From Caldifarciminota bacterium (GTDB lineage: Bacteria > Hydrothermota > Hydrothermia > UBA1063 > CAJXJZ01): a stretch of DNA of 63,972 bases. Shown here in pieces: positions 51,413 to 59,981 of this stretch (the first letter of the stretch is position 1; each line of letters starts with the position of its first letter). Both the position numbers and the translations under genes were made by a program. The stretch covers positions 133,622 through 197,593 of the forward strand of contig JALSNX010000004.1 of assembly GCA_026986775.1 (NCBI GenBank), in the 5' to 3' direction. The notes beneath the pieces are model-generated. The model searched no databases. It was not told the origin of the DNA and was given only the letters and a program-made list of their open reading frames with translations.

Positions 51413-52216
51413 ATGTTTTTAAACATATTACTACTCAGTATCTGGAAAAAATTTAAAATATATTTCAGTTACCGATTCTTCGTTGTTCTTAATATTATAA
51501 CAGGAATTTTGCAGGTAATATGGCTTTATTACTTATCCCGCTTTGTTCATGTGAATTTTGGCGGTTATTCTGATTATTTTTCATATGCCTTCATCGGGAT
51601 ACTTTCAGATGTTGTTATTCAAAATTCCATTTATGGATTCAGGAATGTATTGAGACAGGAGCAGGTGGAAGGAACACTTGAAATGGTCATGGCCTCACCT
51701 ACTCCGATAGAAATATTTGCTCTGGGTTCTGCTTTTTCAGAAATAGTTAAAGGGCTTTTGATAGTTTTCATTATGTTTCTTACGGGGTTATTTATGGGTG
51801 CGAATATTGTATTGAATTTACAAACAATCATAAGCCTTCTAATTTTCTTACCCTTTATGATTACTGCATTTTTAGGGTTTGGCTTTGCGGCAAGCGGTGT
51901 AATAATGGTAACCAAGAAAGGTGACCCCGTTTTATTCACTTATTCATGGCTTAACAGGTTGCTTGGTAATATGTATTTTCCGGCCAGGATTCTGCCGCCG
52001 TTTGTGAATTTCCTGCGTTATATACTTCCTTTGAGTTTTGCCCTTAATGGAATAAGGGCTATACTATTAAAAGGACATTTCATTCTTGAAAAAGATGTGG
52101 CAATTAATTTGGCAATACTTATTATTTTTACGGCGGTCACACTTCCTGCAGGGCTTTTATTGTTCAAGAAAGGTGTAAAAAGGGCAAAAAAAGAAGGAAC
52201 TTTGCATCTGTTTTAA
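51413..52216 (+). CDS. ABC-2 type permease
   Basis: A 267-residue protein with six membrane helices; the EGTLEMVMASPTPIEIF loop near residue 85 is characteristic of ABC-2 permeases, as is the GLLLFKKGVKRAKKEGTL tail. Forms a transporter with the preceding ATPase. Only one permease is present here, unlike the pair in the cassettes. Confidence 0.88.
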   Translation: MFLNILLLSIWKKFKIYFSYRFFVVLNIITGILQVIWLYYLSRFVHVNFGGYSDYFSYAFIGILSDVVIQNSIYGFRNVLRQEQVEGTLEMVMASPTPIEIFALGSAFSEIVKGLLIVFIMFLTGLFMGANIVLNLQTIISLLIFLPFMITAFLGFGFAASGVIMVTKKGDPVLFTYSWLNRLLGNMYFPARILPPFVNFLRYILPLSFALNGIRAILLKGHFILEKDVAINLAILIIFTAVTLPAGLLLFKKGVKRAKKEGTLHLF

Positions 52217-52376
52217 ACTTAATAAATGTAACATCTTTAATACCAACGAACAAGATGTGCCCAAAATCTTTGTATTTAAAAAACGAAAGACATGGCCTGT
52301 GGTCAAAGAGTATATTTTTGTGAACTTTTTGGAGTTGCCATTATAATTTTATGTCTGGAAAAATAGCGATTTAAGG

Positions 52377-54038
52377 ATGAAAGAAATTAAAAAGTTATTT
52401 TACATTTCACGGCTTGTTCCGGGATTTTATCTATATCAGTCTGTTCTACTATTTTTTGCTTTCCTGATAACTTTAAGCACTCTGATTGAGCCTGTTTTCA
52501 TTAAAGAGCTCATAGATAAGGTAATTCCATCTAAAAATGGTGCAATGCTTTTGAAGTTTGTTGTTCTACTGCTTTTTCTATATTTACTAAGGCAGGTCTT
52601 TGATTCTATTTTTTACTATATTCAAACCCACCTGGAAGGAAAACTCTATACCAGAATACAACATGTCCTGCTTGAGAAGGCAACACATTTGCCTTATAGA
52701 TACTTTCTGAAAAAGCAAAAAGGCGATATGTTAACGCTTCTCAATGAGGATATCCATATTATTGAGAACTTTTTGAGTAACCTGGTTGTTATATCCATAA
52801 GAAGGGCTATATATCTTGTTGTTGCAGTTGTTTTTCTTGTTTATCTGAATTTGAAAATAACAATTATTGCAATTCCTTTAACTTTTCTGGTTCCCGTTCT
52901 TCTGAAAATTTATAATAAAAAAATTAAAGAGCAATCAAAATTATTGAGGGAATCTATTACTTCCATTATGAACCTTATTCAGGATTTTGTAAATCATCTC
53001 TCTTTAATACTTGCGTGGAGAATAAGAAACTTGATATTAAAGGAACACAAGAATAGAGGGAATAAATATGTGGATTTAAATGTTAAACTCTATTTATTTC
53101 GCGCAAAAGGTGGTATTCTTGCAGAGTTTGTAGTTCGTATAGTAGAGGTTCTTATAGTATTTGGCCTTGGTGGTTATGATGTTATAAAAGGCAGGTGGAC
53201 GCTTGGTTCACTTATTGCGTATTACACATATGTAAAGATGCTCCAGCCACAGGTCGTTGGACTGTTTAATCTTGGTCTGTCCATTAGCAGTATATCTGCT
53301 TCCATAAATAAAATTCATGACTTTTTGATAATAAGAACGGATTCAGAATTGAGGCATAAAAAGACAGCCACAATAGAAAGTAATGTTATTGTAAAAGCAG
53401 AGCACTTAAAATTTGTGGTGGATAATAGATGCATTTTAAATGATGCAAGTATGGTGATAAAGAGGGGTGAAAAGGTTTTGTTAAAAGGACAAACAGGGGC
53501 CGGTAAAAGCACCTTAATATATCTGATTCTGGGACTTTACAGCCCAACTTCAGGCAGGATAAGACTTTTTGGTGAAGAGCCGATGTTGTTAGATGATAAA
53601 GTTTTTCAATACAGTATAGGTTTTGTTCCTCAAGAGCCCGTGTTATTTGAAACATCAATTTTAAACAACATTGTGATGGGCAGGGATTACAATGAAGAGT
53701 GGGTGGAAGAGGTTCTGAAAATAGTATCTATTTATGATGCAGTAATAAAATTACCAGCAGGTTTAAACAGTGTTGTGGGAAAAGACGATATAAAACTTTC
53801 AGGAGGAGAGATACAGCGTCTTGCCCTTGCAAGAGCACTATATACAGAGCCTGAGTTTTTAATTCTTGATGAAGGCACAGCACACCTTGACAGTAAAACC
53901 GAGAGAGAAATCTTGAATAGAATCCTGTCAAAAGAAAGAACAATCCTTTTTGTCTCCCACAGGGTAAATGTGGAGCAAGACTATGAATGGGATAGAATTT
54001 ACAGGGTACATAATAAAGTACTTGAGGAGGTGGGATAG
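52377..54038 (+). CDS. Peptide-exporter-type ABC protein
   Basis: A 553-residue half-transporter: membrane domain (~15-290) and ATPase with Walker A GQTGAGKST, Q-loop VPQEP, canonical LSGGE signature, Walker B FLILDEG, D-loop LD and H-loop VSHR. No C39 peptidase. It is a paralogue of the cassette exporter at 44,774. Its last ~100 bases and the following promoter region are duplicated at 34,373, showing that this gene type existed upstream as well. Start at the ATG near a weak AAGGATG site. Confidence 0.9.
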   Translation: MKEIKKLFYISRLVPGFYLYQSVLLFFAFLITLSTLIEPVFIKELIDKVIPSKNGAMLLKFVVLLLFLYLLRQVFDSIFYYIQTHLEGKLYTRIQHVLLEKATHLPYRYFLKKQKGDMLTLLNEDIHIIENFLSNLVVISIRRAIYLVVAVVFLVYLNLKITIIAIPLTFLVPVLLKIYNKKIKEQSKLLRESITSIMNLIQDFVNHLSLILAWRIRNLILKEHKNRGNKYVDLNVKLYLFRAKGGILAEFVVRIVEVLIVFGLGGYDVIKGRWTLGSLIAYYTYVKMLQPQVVGLFNLGLSISSISASINKIHDFLIIRTDSELRHKKTATIESNVIVKAEHLKFVVDNRCILNDASMVIKRGEKVLLKGQTGAGKSTLIYLILGLYSPTSGRIRLFGEEPMLLDDKVFQYSIGFVPQEPVLFETSILNNIVMGRDYNEEWVEEVLKIVSIYDAVIKLPAGLNSVVGKDDIKLSGGEIQRLALARALYTEPEFLILDEGTAHLDSKTEREILNRILSKERTILFVSHRVNVEQDYEWDRIYRVHNKVLEEVG

Positions 54039-54177
54039 CATTTACACTCCTTTAAGTACAATCTTTTGACATGCAATCATAGGTTAAGACATACTATATT
54101 TATATGATTAAGTAATCAAACGAACATGTAACACAATGATTCTATAGTTTGAACTGGAATTTAAATAATTAAACTTC

Positions 54178-54207
54178 TTGACAAAACATCCCCCCCCCCA
54201 TTATAAT
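54178..54207 (+). promoter_or_regulatory. Poly-C promoter P3 (upstream of the lipoprotein)
   Basis: TTGACA (54,178-54,183) and TATAAT (54,202-54,207), with ten consecutive C and an 18-base spacer, one base longer than P1 and P2. Upstream ~140 bases closely match those of P1; downstream the palindrome and AAAAAAATAAAA leader match P2. Confidence 0.85.
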
Positions 54208-54215
54208 ATCTACAT

Positions 54216-54227
54216 CACCCTGGGGTG
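54216..54227 (+). promoter_or_regulatory. Palindrome CACCC-TG-GGGTG after P3
   Basis: Same 12-base inverted repeat as after P2, at the predicted transcription start. Confidence 0.5.
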
Positions 54228-54252
54228 TGCAAAAAAATAAAAAAGGTGAAGT

Positions 54253-55083
54253 ATGAAGAAGATAAAGATTGTAGTAGTTATAGTGGGAATAATAACAATA
54301 ATGTCTGCTGGCTGCATAAAAAATAGGAGTCAAACCCCAGAAGCCTCTATAAACTGGTTGGAATACCAGGGAATAACATCATTTATGGATAATATTTCAC
54401 AAAAATCGCTACTATTTACAAAAATCTGGGATAACATTAAAAGTGAGAATATAAATTTATCCCACGCAAATGAAGTTAAGTTTTTTAAAAGTGTTGACAA
54501 AACTGGCGCTACAGTAAATAATATAATAGGAGTTATGAATGATGATACTGTAATACTCAGTTATTGGGTTTATGAAGACTATGATACTCTTCATGGGTTT
54601 GTTAATGTTACATCCCATATTGGATTGAATACAATGAGTGTGAAACTTTTTACTAATGAGGAAGGACAGTTGTCAGAATATGGAGAAATTGCTGGTCTTA
54701 AAGATACAGTAATTTATAAAGGAACGGTTCTTAATGATTCAATTTATAATGTTGAGTGGACATATCTTCCCTCAAAGGTAAGTTTCAAAGGCAGCATCAA
54801 TATACAGGATACAGCTATATCTGAACTAATTGTCAAAATCAACAAGTACATCGCTGATAACGATTTCGTTAACAAAAATCTTATCCCAATTCCTGTGGAG
54901 ATGGTGGAAATTATGGCAGAACAGGTTGAAAACTCCAAAGCTAATCAGGCCGTTATAAGTGCGGTAGGTGCAGCAGGAGTGGGATTGGCTCTGGGGTTAA
55001 TTTATCCTCCAAGCATGTGGGTTATTGGCTGGGGTGCATCAACTGTCTATGGATTAATCAATGCTTATGTTACATCACACTGA
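54253..55083 (+). CDS. Putative lipoprotein with glycine-rich hydrophobic C-terminus
   Basis: A 276-residue protein with a signal peptide ending in a lipobox-like MSAGC (Cys21). The central region is beta-rich (repeated D-T-V and Y-K-G strands). The final ~45 residues form a glycine-rich hydrophobic stretch (VGAAGVGLALGLIYPPS, then GWGASTVYG) that could insert in a membrane. It is transcribed from promoter P3 and followed 13 bases later by a small membrane protein gene. No family recognised; a secreted toxin/immunity or surface protein are both possible. Confidence 0.6.
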   Translation: MKKIKIVVVIVGIITIMSAGCIKNRSQTPEASINWLEYQGITSFMDNISQKSLLFTKIWDNIKSENINLSHANEVKFFKSVDKTGATVNNIIGVMNDDTVILSYWVYEDYDTLHGFVNVTSHIGLNTMSVKLFTNEEGQLSEYGEIAGLKDTVIYKGTVLNDSIYNVEWTYLPSKVSFKGSINIQDTAISELIVKINKYIADNDFVNKNLIPIPVEMVEIMAEQVENSKANQAVISAVGAAGVGLALGLIYPPSMWVIGWGASTVYGLINAYVTSH

Positions 55084-55096
55084 CCAGGGATAAGCG

Positions 55097-55573
55097 ATGT
55101 ATAAATATAAAGGAGTAATATTTGCCACGGTTTTTATGGTAGGAATGTCCATAATATTTCTCATGATAGGTGGTATTTTTGTATTTGTCGCAGGAGTATC
55201 CATAGGCACTGCCGGTATGCTGCTCAGTTTTTACTGGCTTGAGACGATACTGGGAAGCGGAAATTATGACAACCAGAAGCTGAAGGAATACAGGAAGATA
55301 AATCTACCTGTATTAGTAGAGGGTCTGGGTCTGGGCATTCTTAACTACTTGATTTTAACAATGCTCTTTAAGGAAGTAACTGACTTTACCGCTGCTATAG
55401 CAATAATCCTGCCAATGTTTGTAAGCGCCTATACAATAAGAATTTTATTTCTGTGCGTTCCAGAAGAAGAACGATTAAAGACACTTACGCCTGCTCGTGA
55501 ATTCTTATTGTCACTATTTGCTGACCTGGGCTTACTGGGGATTATAATAGGGCTAAAGATACTGCTACAATGA
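55097..55573 (+). CDS. Small integral membrane protein, function unknown
   Basis: A 158-residue protein with four to five predicted helices (about 8-26, 30-48, 75-92, 98-118 and 138-156). It probably shares a transcript with the lipoprotein gene. Membrane proteins of this size next to secreted peptides or toxins are often immunity proteins, but nothing in the sequence proves it. Confidence 0.55.
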   Translation: MYKYKGVIFATVFMVGMSIIFLMIGGIFVFVAGVSIGTAGMLLSFYWLETILGSGNYDNQKLKEYRKINLPVLVEGLGLGILNYLILTMLFKEVTDFTAAIAIILPMFVSAYTIRILFLCVPEEERLKTLTPAREFLLSLFADLGLLGIIIGLKILLQ

Positions 55574-55588
55574 GGAAAGATTTTACAT

Positions 55589-55620
55589 GGGAGGGCTTCT
55601 CCCTCCCTTATTGTATTTGC
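55589..55620 (+). terminator. Rho-independent terminator
   Basis: GGGAGGG-CTTCT-CCCTCCC (55,589-55,607) followed by a T-rich TTATTGTATTT, 15 bases after the membrane protein stop. Confidence 0.8.
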
Positions 55621-55736
55621 AGGCACACATTGTATAATTTTTAGAGAGCCTGAAACAGATGTGTTATTGGAGTTTTACCCTGAAAATTGTCTGACAAACA
55701 TTTGCACAGTTTAATGCCTGTCTGTAAAACACACCT

Positions 55737-55742
55737 TATAAT
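55737..55742 (+). promoter_or_regulatory. -10 box for the ATPase transcript (copy B)
   Basis: TATAAT in the same position relative to the ATG as at 38,479. Confidence 0.5.
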
Positions 55743-55753
55743 AAACTGTCACC

Positions 55754-56644
55754 ATGAGTAATGTTTTTATATATCTGAAGGGACTCAGGAAGGACTATAA
55801 AGGTTTCAGTGCCATAAAAAGCATAAATCTTAAAATAGGGGAACCGCAGAATATTGCTATTTTAGGGCCAAATGGCTCTGGAAAGTCAACATTGATAAAA
55901 CTTCTGGCAGGTATTCTTTATCCCACTGAGGGTGAAATAAGGATTATGGGGTTTAAGCCCTATGAGAAAAGGAAGGAATATCTTATGAAAATTTCTTACC
56001 TCAATCCACAGAAAACAAGGCTTATATACGATGTGACTGGGTGGGACAACATTTATCTTTTTGGTTCTGCCTATGGACTCGGGTTTAAAGAAATAAAAAG
56101 AAGAGCAGAGAAACTTGCAGACATGTTGAATATACAGAATAAACTGAATTCCTATGTGAGGACGCTCTCCTTCGGGGAGAGGGTTAAAATAGAACTTATA
56201 ACAGGTTTGCTCCATGAGCCACAACTGATTCTACTTGACGAGCCCTTTGTGGGGCTGGACTTTATTTCACGAAAGACAATAAAAGAATTTTTGCTTCATA
56301 TAAAGAAGAACGTAGTTATAACTTCTCACATGCTGGACGCAGTTTTAAACCTTGCAAAATATGTGATTGTTCTGAACAAAGGAGAGGTTGTATATTGTGG
56401 TGCATGGGATGAGTTGTACAGGAAGGTTGAGGGCAAAAAGACATTTGTCTTATATGTCAATGAAAGGAAGGGCAAGATTCCTGGTTTTATCAGAAGAGGT
56501 GAGTTTGAATATGTGGCACTGATAGATGAAACGAAAACCAGAAAGCTATACGATGAATTTGCCACAAAGTCATGGGTAGAAAAGATAGAGGTTCAGAATC
56601 CCGATATAGAGGATGTAATCAGAGACTTACTGCAAAATGATTAA
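55754..56644 (+). CDS. Cassette ABC transporter ATPase (copy B, hybrid)
   Basis: A 296-residue paralogue of the protein at 38,496 with eight or so amino acid differences, all before residue ~206: for example AIKSIN for AIKGIN, LLAGIL for LLPGIL, QNK for QHK and HIKKNVV for SIKKHII. After that the genes are identical. A patch around 56,028-56,046 has several clustered silent changes. The 5' part therefore has a different history from the 3' part, as expected at a recombination junction. Confidence 0.9.
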   Translation: MSNVFIYLKGLRKDYKGFSAIKSINLKIGEPQNIAILGPNGSGKSTLIKLLAGILYPTEGEIRIMGFKPYEKRKEYLMKISYLNPQKTRLIYDVTGWDNIYLFGSAYGLGFKEIKRRAEKLADMLNIQNKLNSYVRTLSFGERVKIELITGLLHEPQLILLDEPFVGLDFISRKTIKEFLLHIKKNVVITSHMLDAVLNLAKYVIVLNKGEVVYCGAWDELYRKVEGKKTFVLYVNERKGKIPGFIRRGEFEYVALIDETKTRKLYDEFATKSWVEKIEVQNPDIEDVIRDLLQND

Positions 56645-57416
56645 GAAGATAAGGTTTTACATCATTGTTGCGATAACTTATTTCAGGGTCTCATACTATT
56701 ACAAACTCCACTTTGCAGGAATGATTTTACAGAATGTTCTCACATTCACCGTTTTGTTTTTGTTCTTTAAATGGAGTGGTGGAATTAAAGGCATGACTTC
56801 AAAGGATCTCATTACCTATTATCTTCTGCTTACTGCATTTTTCAATCACCTGATACCCACCGTTGATATCAGTTTCTTTAATAGTTTAAGAAGGGGAAAA
56901 CTTGACAGCATAATGACGCTACCAGTCAGTCTCAACGGATATTTCGTATCCATGCATTTTGAACTTCTTTTATTTAAACTTTTGATTCATGCCGTAATTT
57001 TTATCTTAATTGCCCTTTTTGTGGACATCAGGTTTCCTTCAATTAAAGGCGGCTTGATGTTTCTTGTTGCCACATCCATTTCCTTCATATTCTACTTCAT
57101 TTACAGGGTATTTTTCACCCAGTTTGCCTATTTTGTAGAGCGTGCTGATGCACTTTCTTTCTGGTCGTATTATCTATTTATGTTTTTGAGCGGAGGGTTG
57201 CTACCTTTACAGTTGTTTCCCGACACTTTCAGAAAAATACTTTATTTCACCCCGTTTCCGTATCTAATTGACTATCCCCTTGGTATCTGGTTGGACAGGT
57301 ACAGTTTAAATATGCACTATCTCATGATAGCCATCTTTTATATCCTTATAATGACTGCTCTTGTTAGAATAATCAGCATAAAAGGAATAAAAAGGTATGC
57401 TGCTTACGGCGGTTAG
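56637..57416 (+). CDS. Cassette ABC-2 permease 1 (copy B)
   Basis: Protein identical to the 259-residue permease at 39,379; same 8-base overlap with the ATPase gene. Partner of the permease at 57,397. Confidence 0.8.
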   Translation: MIKKIRFYIIVAITYFRVSYYYKLHFAGMILQNVLTFTVLFLFFKWSGGIKGMTSKDLITYYLLLTAFFNHLIPTVDISFFNSLRRGKLDSIMTLPVSLNGYFVSMHFELLLFKLLIHAVIFILIALFVDIRFPSIKGGLMFLVATSISFIFYFIYRVFFTQFAYFVERADALSFWSYYLFMFLSGGLLPLQLFPDTFRKILYFTPFPYLIDYPLGIWLDRYSLNMHYLMIAIFYILIMTALVRIISIKGIKRYAAYGG

Positions 57417-58173
57417 AATAGTCTACGCATTGTTCAGGGTATCCATCAAAAAGGATATTCTTTATATAAAGGATACCGTAATGCTTGTTTTATTTAATAT
57501 AACAATACTCTTTATTCAGTTTGCTTTTTTCAGGTTTATCTTCGGGCATATACCTTCAATACACTATGTAAGTTTCAACGATGCAATGTTTTTACTTGCC
57601 ACACAGCAGATTATTGAAATCCTTTACTATACATTGTTTTTAAAGGGTTTTGTTGCCATGAACAATCATATAATAGATGGTAAGTTTGATTACTTTTTGC
57701 TTATACCTGAAAAAAGAGGCCTTTTTCTCAATTTATGGGAACTTGACTTAAAAGAACTTGTGGGTATTGTGTTTCCTCTTGTTCTACTTGCAAAATACAG
57801 CCCCTTAAATTCCATAAAGAGGGTTGTAATTTACATTGTTTTGCTCCTTTTGGGACTTGGAATAAGAACATATTTTGGGATGGTAATAAGGAACCTGACT
57901 ATAAGGGTGGTTAAGGTAATATCTTTACAGAACCTTGAATCTGCGCTTTTCGGTTATGCGAGTTTTCCGTATGTTATTTACAAAGGCATCTATAAATTAC
58001 TGTTCATGCTGGTAATTCCAATAGGCCTTGTTGCCAATATGGGCTTTGGATATATTGTAAGAAGCAATAAAGGTATTGTAGCGATGGGACTGGTTGTTTT
58101 GATTATCCTTTGTATTCTTGCAAGAATAAGTTTCAGGTCCTTTTTAAAATTTTATGATAGCGCAGGAGGTTGA
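57397..58173 (+). CDS. Cassette ABC-2 permease 2 (copy B)
   Basis: Protein identical to the 258-residue permease at 40,139; overlaps permease 1 by 20 bases. Confidence 0.8.
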   Translation: MLLTAVRIVYALFRVSIKKDILYIKDTVMLVLFNITILFIQFAFFRFIFGHIPSIHYVSFNDAMFLLATQQIIEILYYTLFLKGFVAMNNHIIDGKFDYFLLIPEKRGLFLNLWELDLKELVGIVFPLVLLAKYSPLNSIKRVVIYIVLLLLGLGIRTYFGMVIRNLTIRVVKVISLQNLESALFGYASFPYVIYKGIYKLLFMLVIPIGLVANMGFGYIVRSNKGIVAMGLVVLIILCILARISFRSFLKFYDSAGG

Positions 58174-58334
58174 TATGATTATTTATTTGTAATTAATTTT
58201 CAACGGTTTTATTACTGCAACAATTAGATTATGGAACCAGAATTAAACTAAAAGATTTATATGATTAAGTCATCAAAGGAACATGTAACACAATAAATCC
58301 ATAGTTTCAACTATAATCTAAATAATACTACTTC

Positions 58335-58363
58335 TTGACAAAACATTCCCCCCCCATTATAAT
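58335..58363 (+). promoter_or_regulatory. Poly-C promoter of the precursor gene (copy B)
   Basis: TTGACA (58,335-58,340), eight C, TATAAT (58,358-58,363), 17-base spacer; identical to P2 of copy A including tract length. The palindrome follows at 58,372-58,383. Confidence 0.88.
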
Positions 58364-58371
58364 ATTTACAT

Positions 58372-58383
58372 CACCCTGGGGTG
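58372..58383 (+). promoter_or_regulatory. Palindrome CACCC-TG-GGGTG (copy B)
   Basis: Copy B counterpart of the repeat at 41,114-41,125. Confidence 0.5.
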
Positions 58384-58410
58384 TGCAAAAAAATAAAAAG
58401 GAGGAATAAA

Positions 58411-58536
58411 ATGTGGGGAAAAATTGACATCATCAACGCAAGTGGACAATCTGTAATTACCGGTATCCCAGGGGGACATTTTGATCATCATGCTGATGGA
58501 CATGCAGATATGCATGCTGATGCATCTGTAAAATAA
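58411..58536 (+). CDS. His/Asp-rich RiPP precursor peptide (copy B)
   Basis: Identical 41-codon gene to that at 41,153, with the same ribosome site, Gly21-Gly22 and HAD-repeat tail. Two identical precursor genes double dosage or allow independent phase switching of the two promoters. Confidence 0.85.
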   Translation: MWGKIDIINASGQSVITGIPGGHFDHHADGHADMHADASVK

Positions 58537-58553
58537 ATAAAAAATAATAAGCG

Positions 58554-58568
58554 GGAGGCGCCTCCTTT
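58554..58568 (+). terminator. Intercistronic palindrome (copy B)
   Basis: Same GGAGGCGCCTCC-TTT element as at 41,296, between precursor and maturase. Confidence 0.45.
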
Positions 58569-58589
58569 CAGGTAGTCAGGAGTGATGTT

Positions 58590-59981
58590 ATGAGCACGAA
58601 CTCGTTGATCAGGTTGAAGGATTCTATAAAAATTATTATGAATGATAAGTATCCTGATGTTCGGTTATATATAGAACCGAATAGTGGCTACTGGCTTTTC
58701 ATTGAACGAGAACACTGGAAAATTATGGATAAATTAATTCATGGGGTAGATAAGGAGACATTGATGAAGAATTACGGTAATCTATTTAATATATTAAGCA
58801 CGAGTAGGTTTCTGAATGACAGTGCGGATGTCTATTTAAACGTTTTAAAAGACAAATTTGGACTACTCATATTGCATTTTGCTGATGGATGCAACCTCAG
58901 TTGTAAATACTGTTTTGTCAATGCTCCTTCAGGGAGGCACAACATAATGGATATTTCAATAGCGATAAAAGCTATAGAAAATATGGTAAATACCAGTGAT
59001 AACTTCAGTATAGAATTTAATGCGGGTGAACCATTTTTATATACAGGATTTATAGAGAAAGTTATTGAATATGTAAAAAAACATTATACTGGGGAGAATA
59101 TTAGATTCTATGTCCAGACAAATGGGACTTTAATTACTCGTAAAATAGTAAATTTTATCAAAAAATATGAAATAAAAGTGGGGGTGAGTATTGATGGTCC
59201 AGCAGAAGTCCATGATAAGTTCAGGATATTCCCCAATGGACAGGGAAGTTTTGTTCACGTAGTGAAGGGGATAAATATTCTTAAAGATAATAAAGTGCCT
59301 TTCGGGGTTTTAAGTGTTATTACTGATCCAGATGACCTGCGAAAATCTTTTGATTTCTTTGTTAAAAAAGATATAAGATATGTTAAATTTAATATTTTAT
59401 TTCAGCGGACCAGAACTGAAAACAGCAATACATCCAGAATAAACCAGCTAAAACTGGCGAAAGCTCATTGTGAAATTTTCCGTGAAGCACTAAATCTTTA
59501 CAGAAATGGAAAGTACATTTTTCTCAGTAATGTAATTGCTATGTTAAAAAATATTATACTCCCTGAAAAGACTTACATGTGTATGAAATCTCCTTGCGGA
59601 GCAGCGAGAAATCAAATATCTATAGACTGGAAGGGATTTATATACCCCTGTCATAGATTTGTTGGTGTAAAGGAGTTTTCCATGGGCCATGTTAAGGATT
59701 ATAATGATTACAAAAATTTATATTTGGGTTCACAACAGTTAAGAGACCTTTTAAACAGAAATGTGGACAGGATAGATAAATGTAAAAAATGTCCCTTCAA
59801 GAATTTCTGCGGAGGGGGGTGTGCCGCAGCTGTGTGGGCTAAAACCCAAGATTTATACAGGGAAAGCGATACATGCGAATATTATAAATATATGTTTGAA
59901 TGTTTGTTCTGGGAGATTTATAAAAACAGGAATATAATATTGAATTATATAAATCATCAAAACCAGAAGGAGGCCAAATGA
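58590..59981 (+). CDS. Radical SAM/SPASM peptide maturase (copy B)
   Basis: Identical in sequence to the 463-residue enzyme at 41,332: PqqD-like N-terminus, CNLSCKYC radical SAM motif and eight-Cys SPASM domain. Overlaps the barrel gene by 4 bases. Confidence 0.93.
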   Translation: MSTNSLIRLKDSIKIIMNDKYPDVRLYIEPNSGYWLFIEREHWKIMDKLIHGVDKETLMKNYGNLFNILSTSRFLNDSADVYLNVLKDKFGLLILHFADGCNLSCKYCFVNAPSGRHNIMDISIAIKAIENMVNTSDNFSIEFNAGEPFLYTGFIEKVIEYVKKHYTGENIRFYVQTNGTLITRKIVNFIKKYEIKVGVSIDGPAEVHDKFRIFPNGQGSFVHVVKGINILKDNKVPFGVLSVITDPDDLRKSFDFFVKKDIRYVKFNILFQRTRTENSNTSRINQLKLAKAHCEIFREALNLYRNGKYIFLSNVIAMLKNIILPEKTYMCMKSPCGAARNQISIDWKGFIYPCHRFVGVKEFSMGHVKDYNDYKNLYLGSQQLRDLLNRNVDRIDKCKKCPFKNFCGGGCAAAVWAKTQDLYRESDTCEYYKYMFECLFWEIYKNRNIILNYINHQNQKEAK

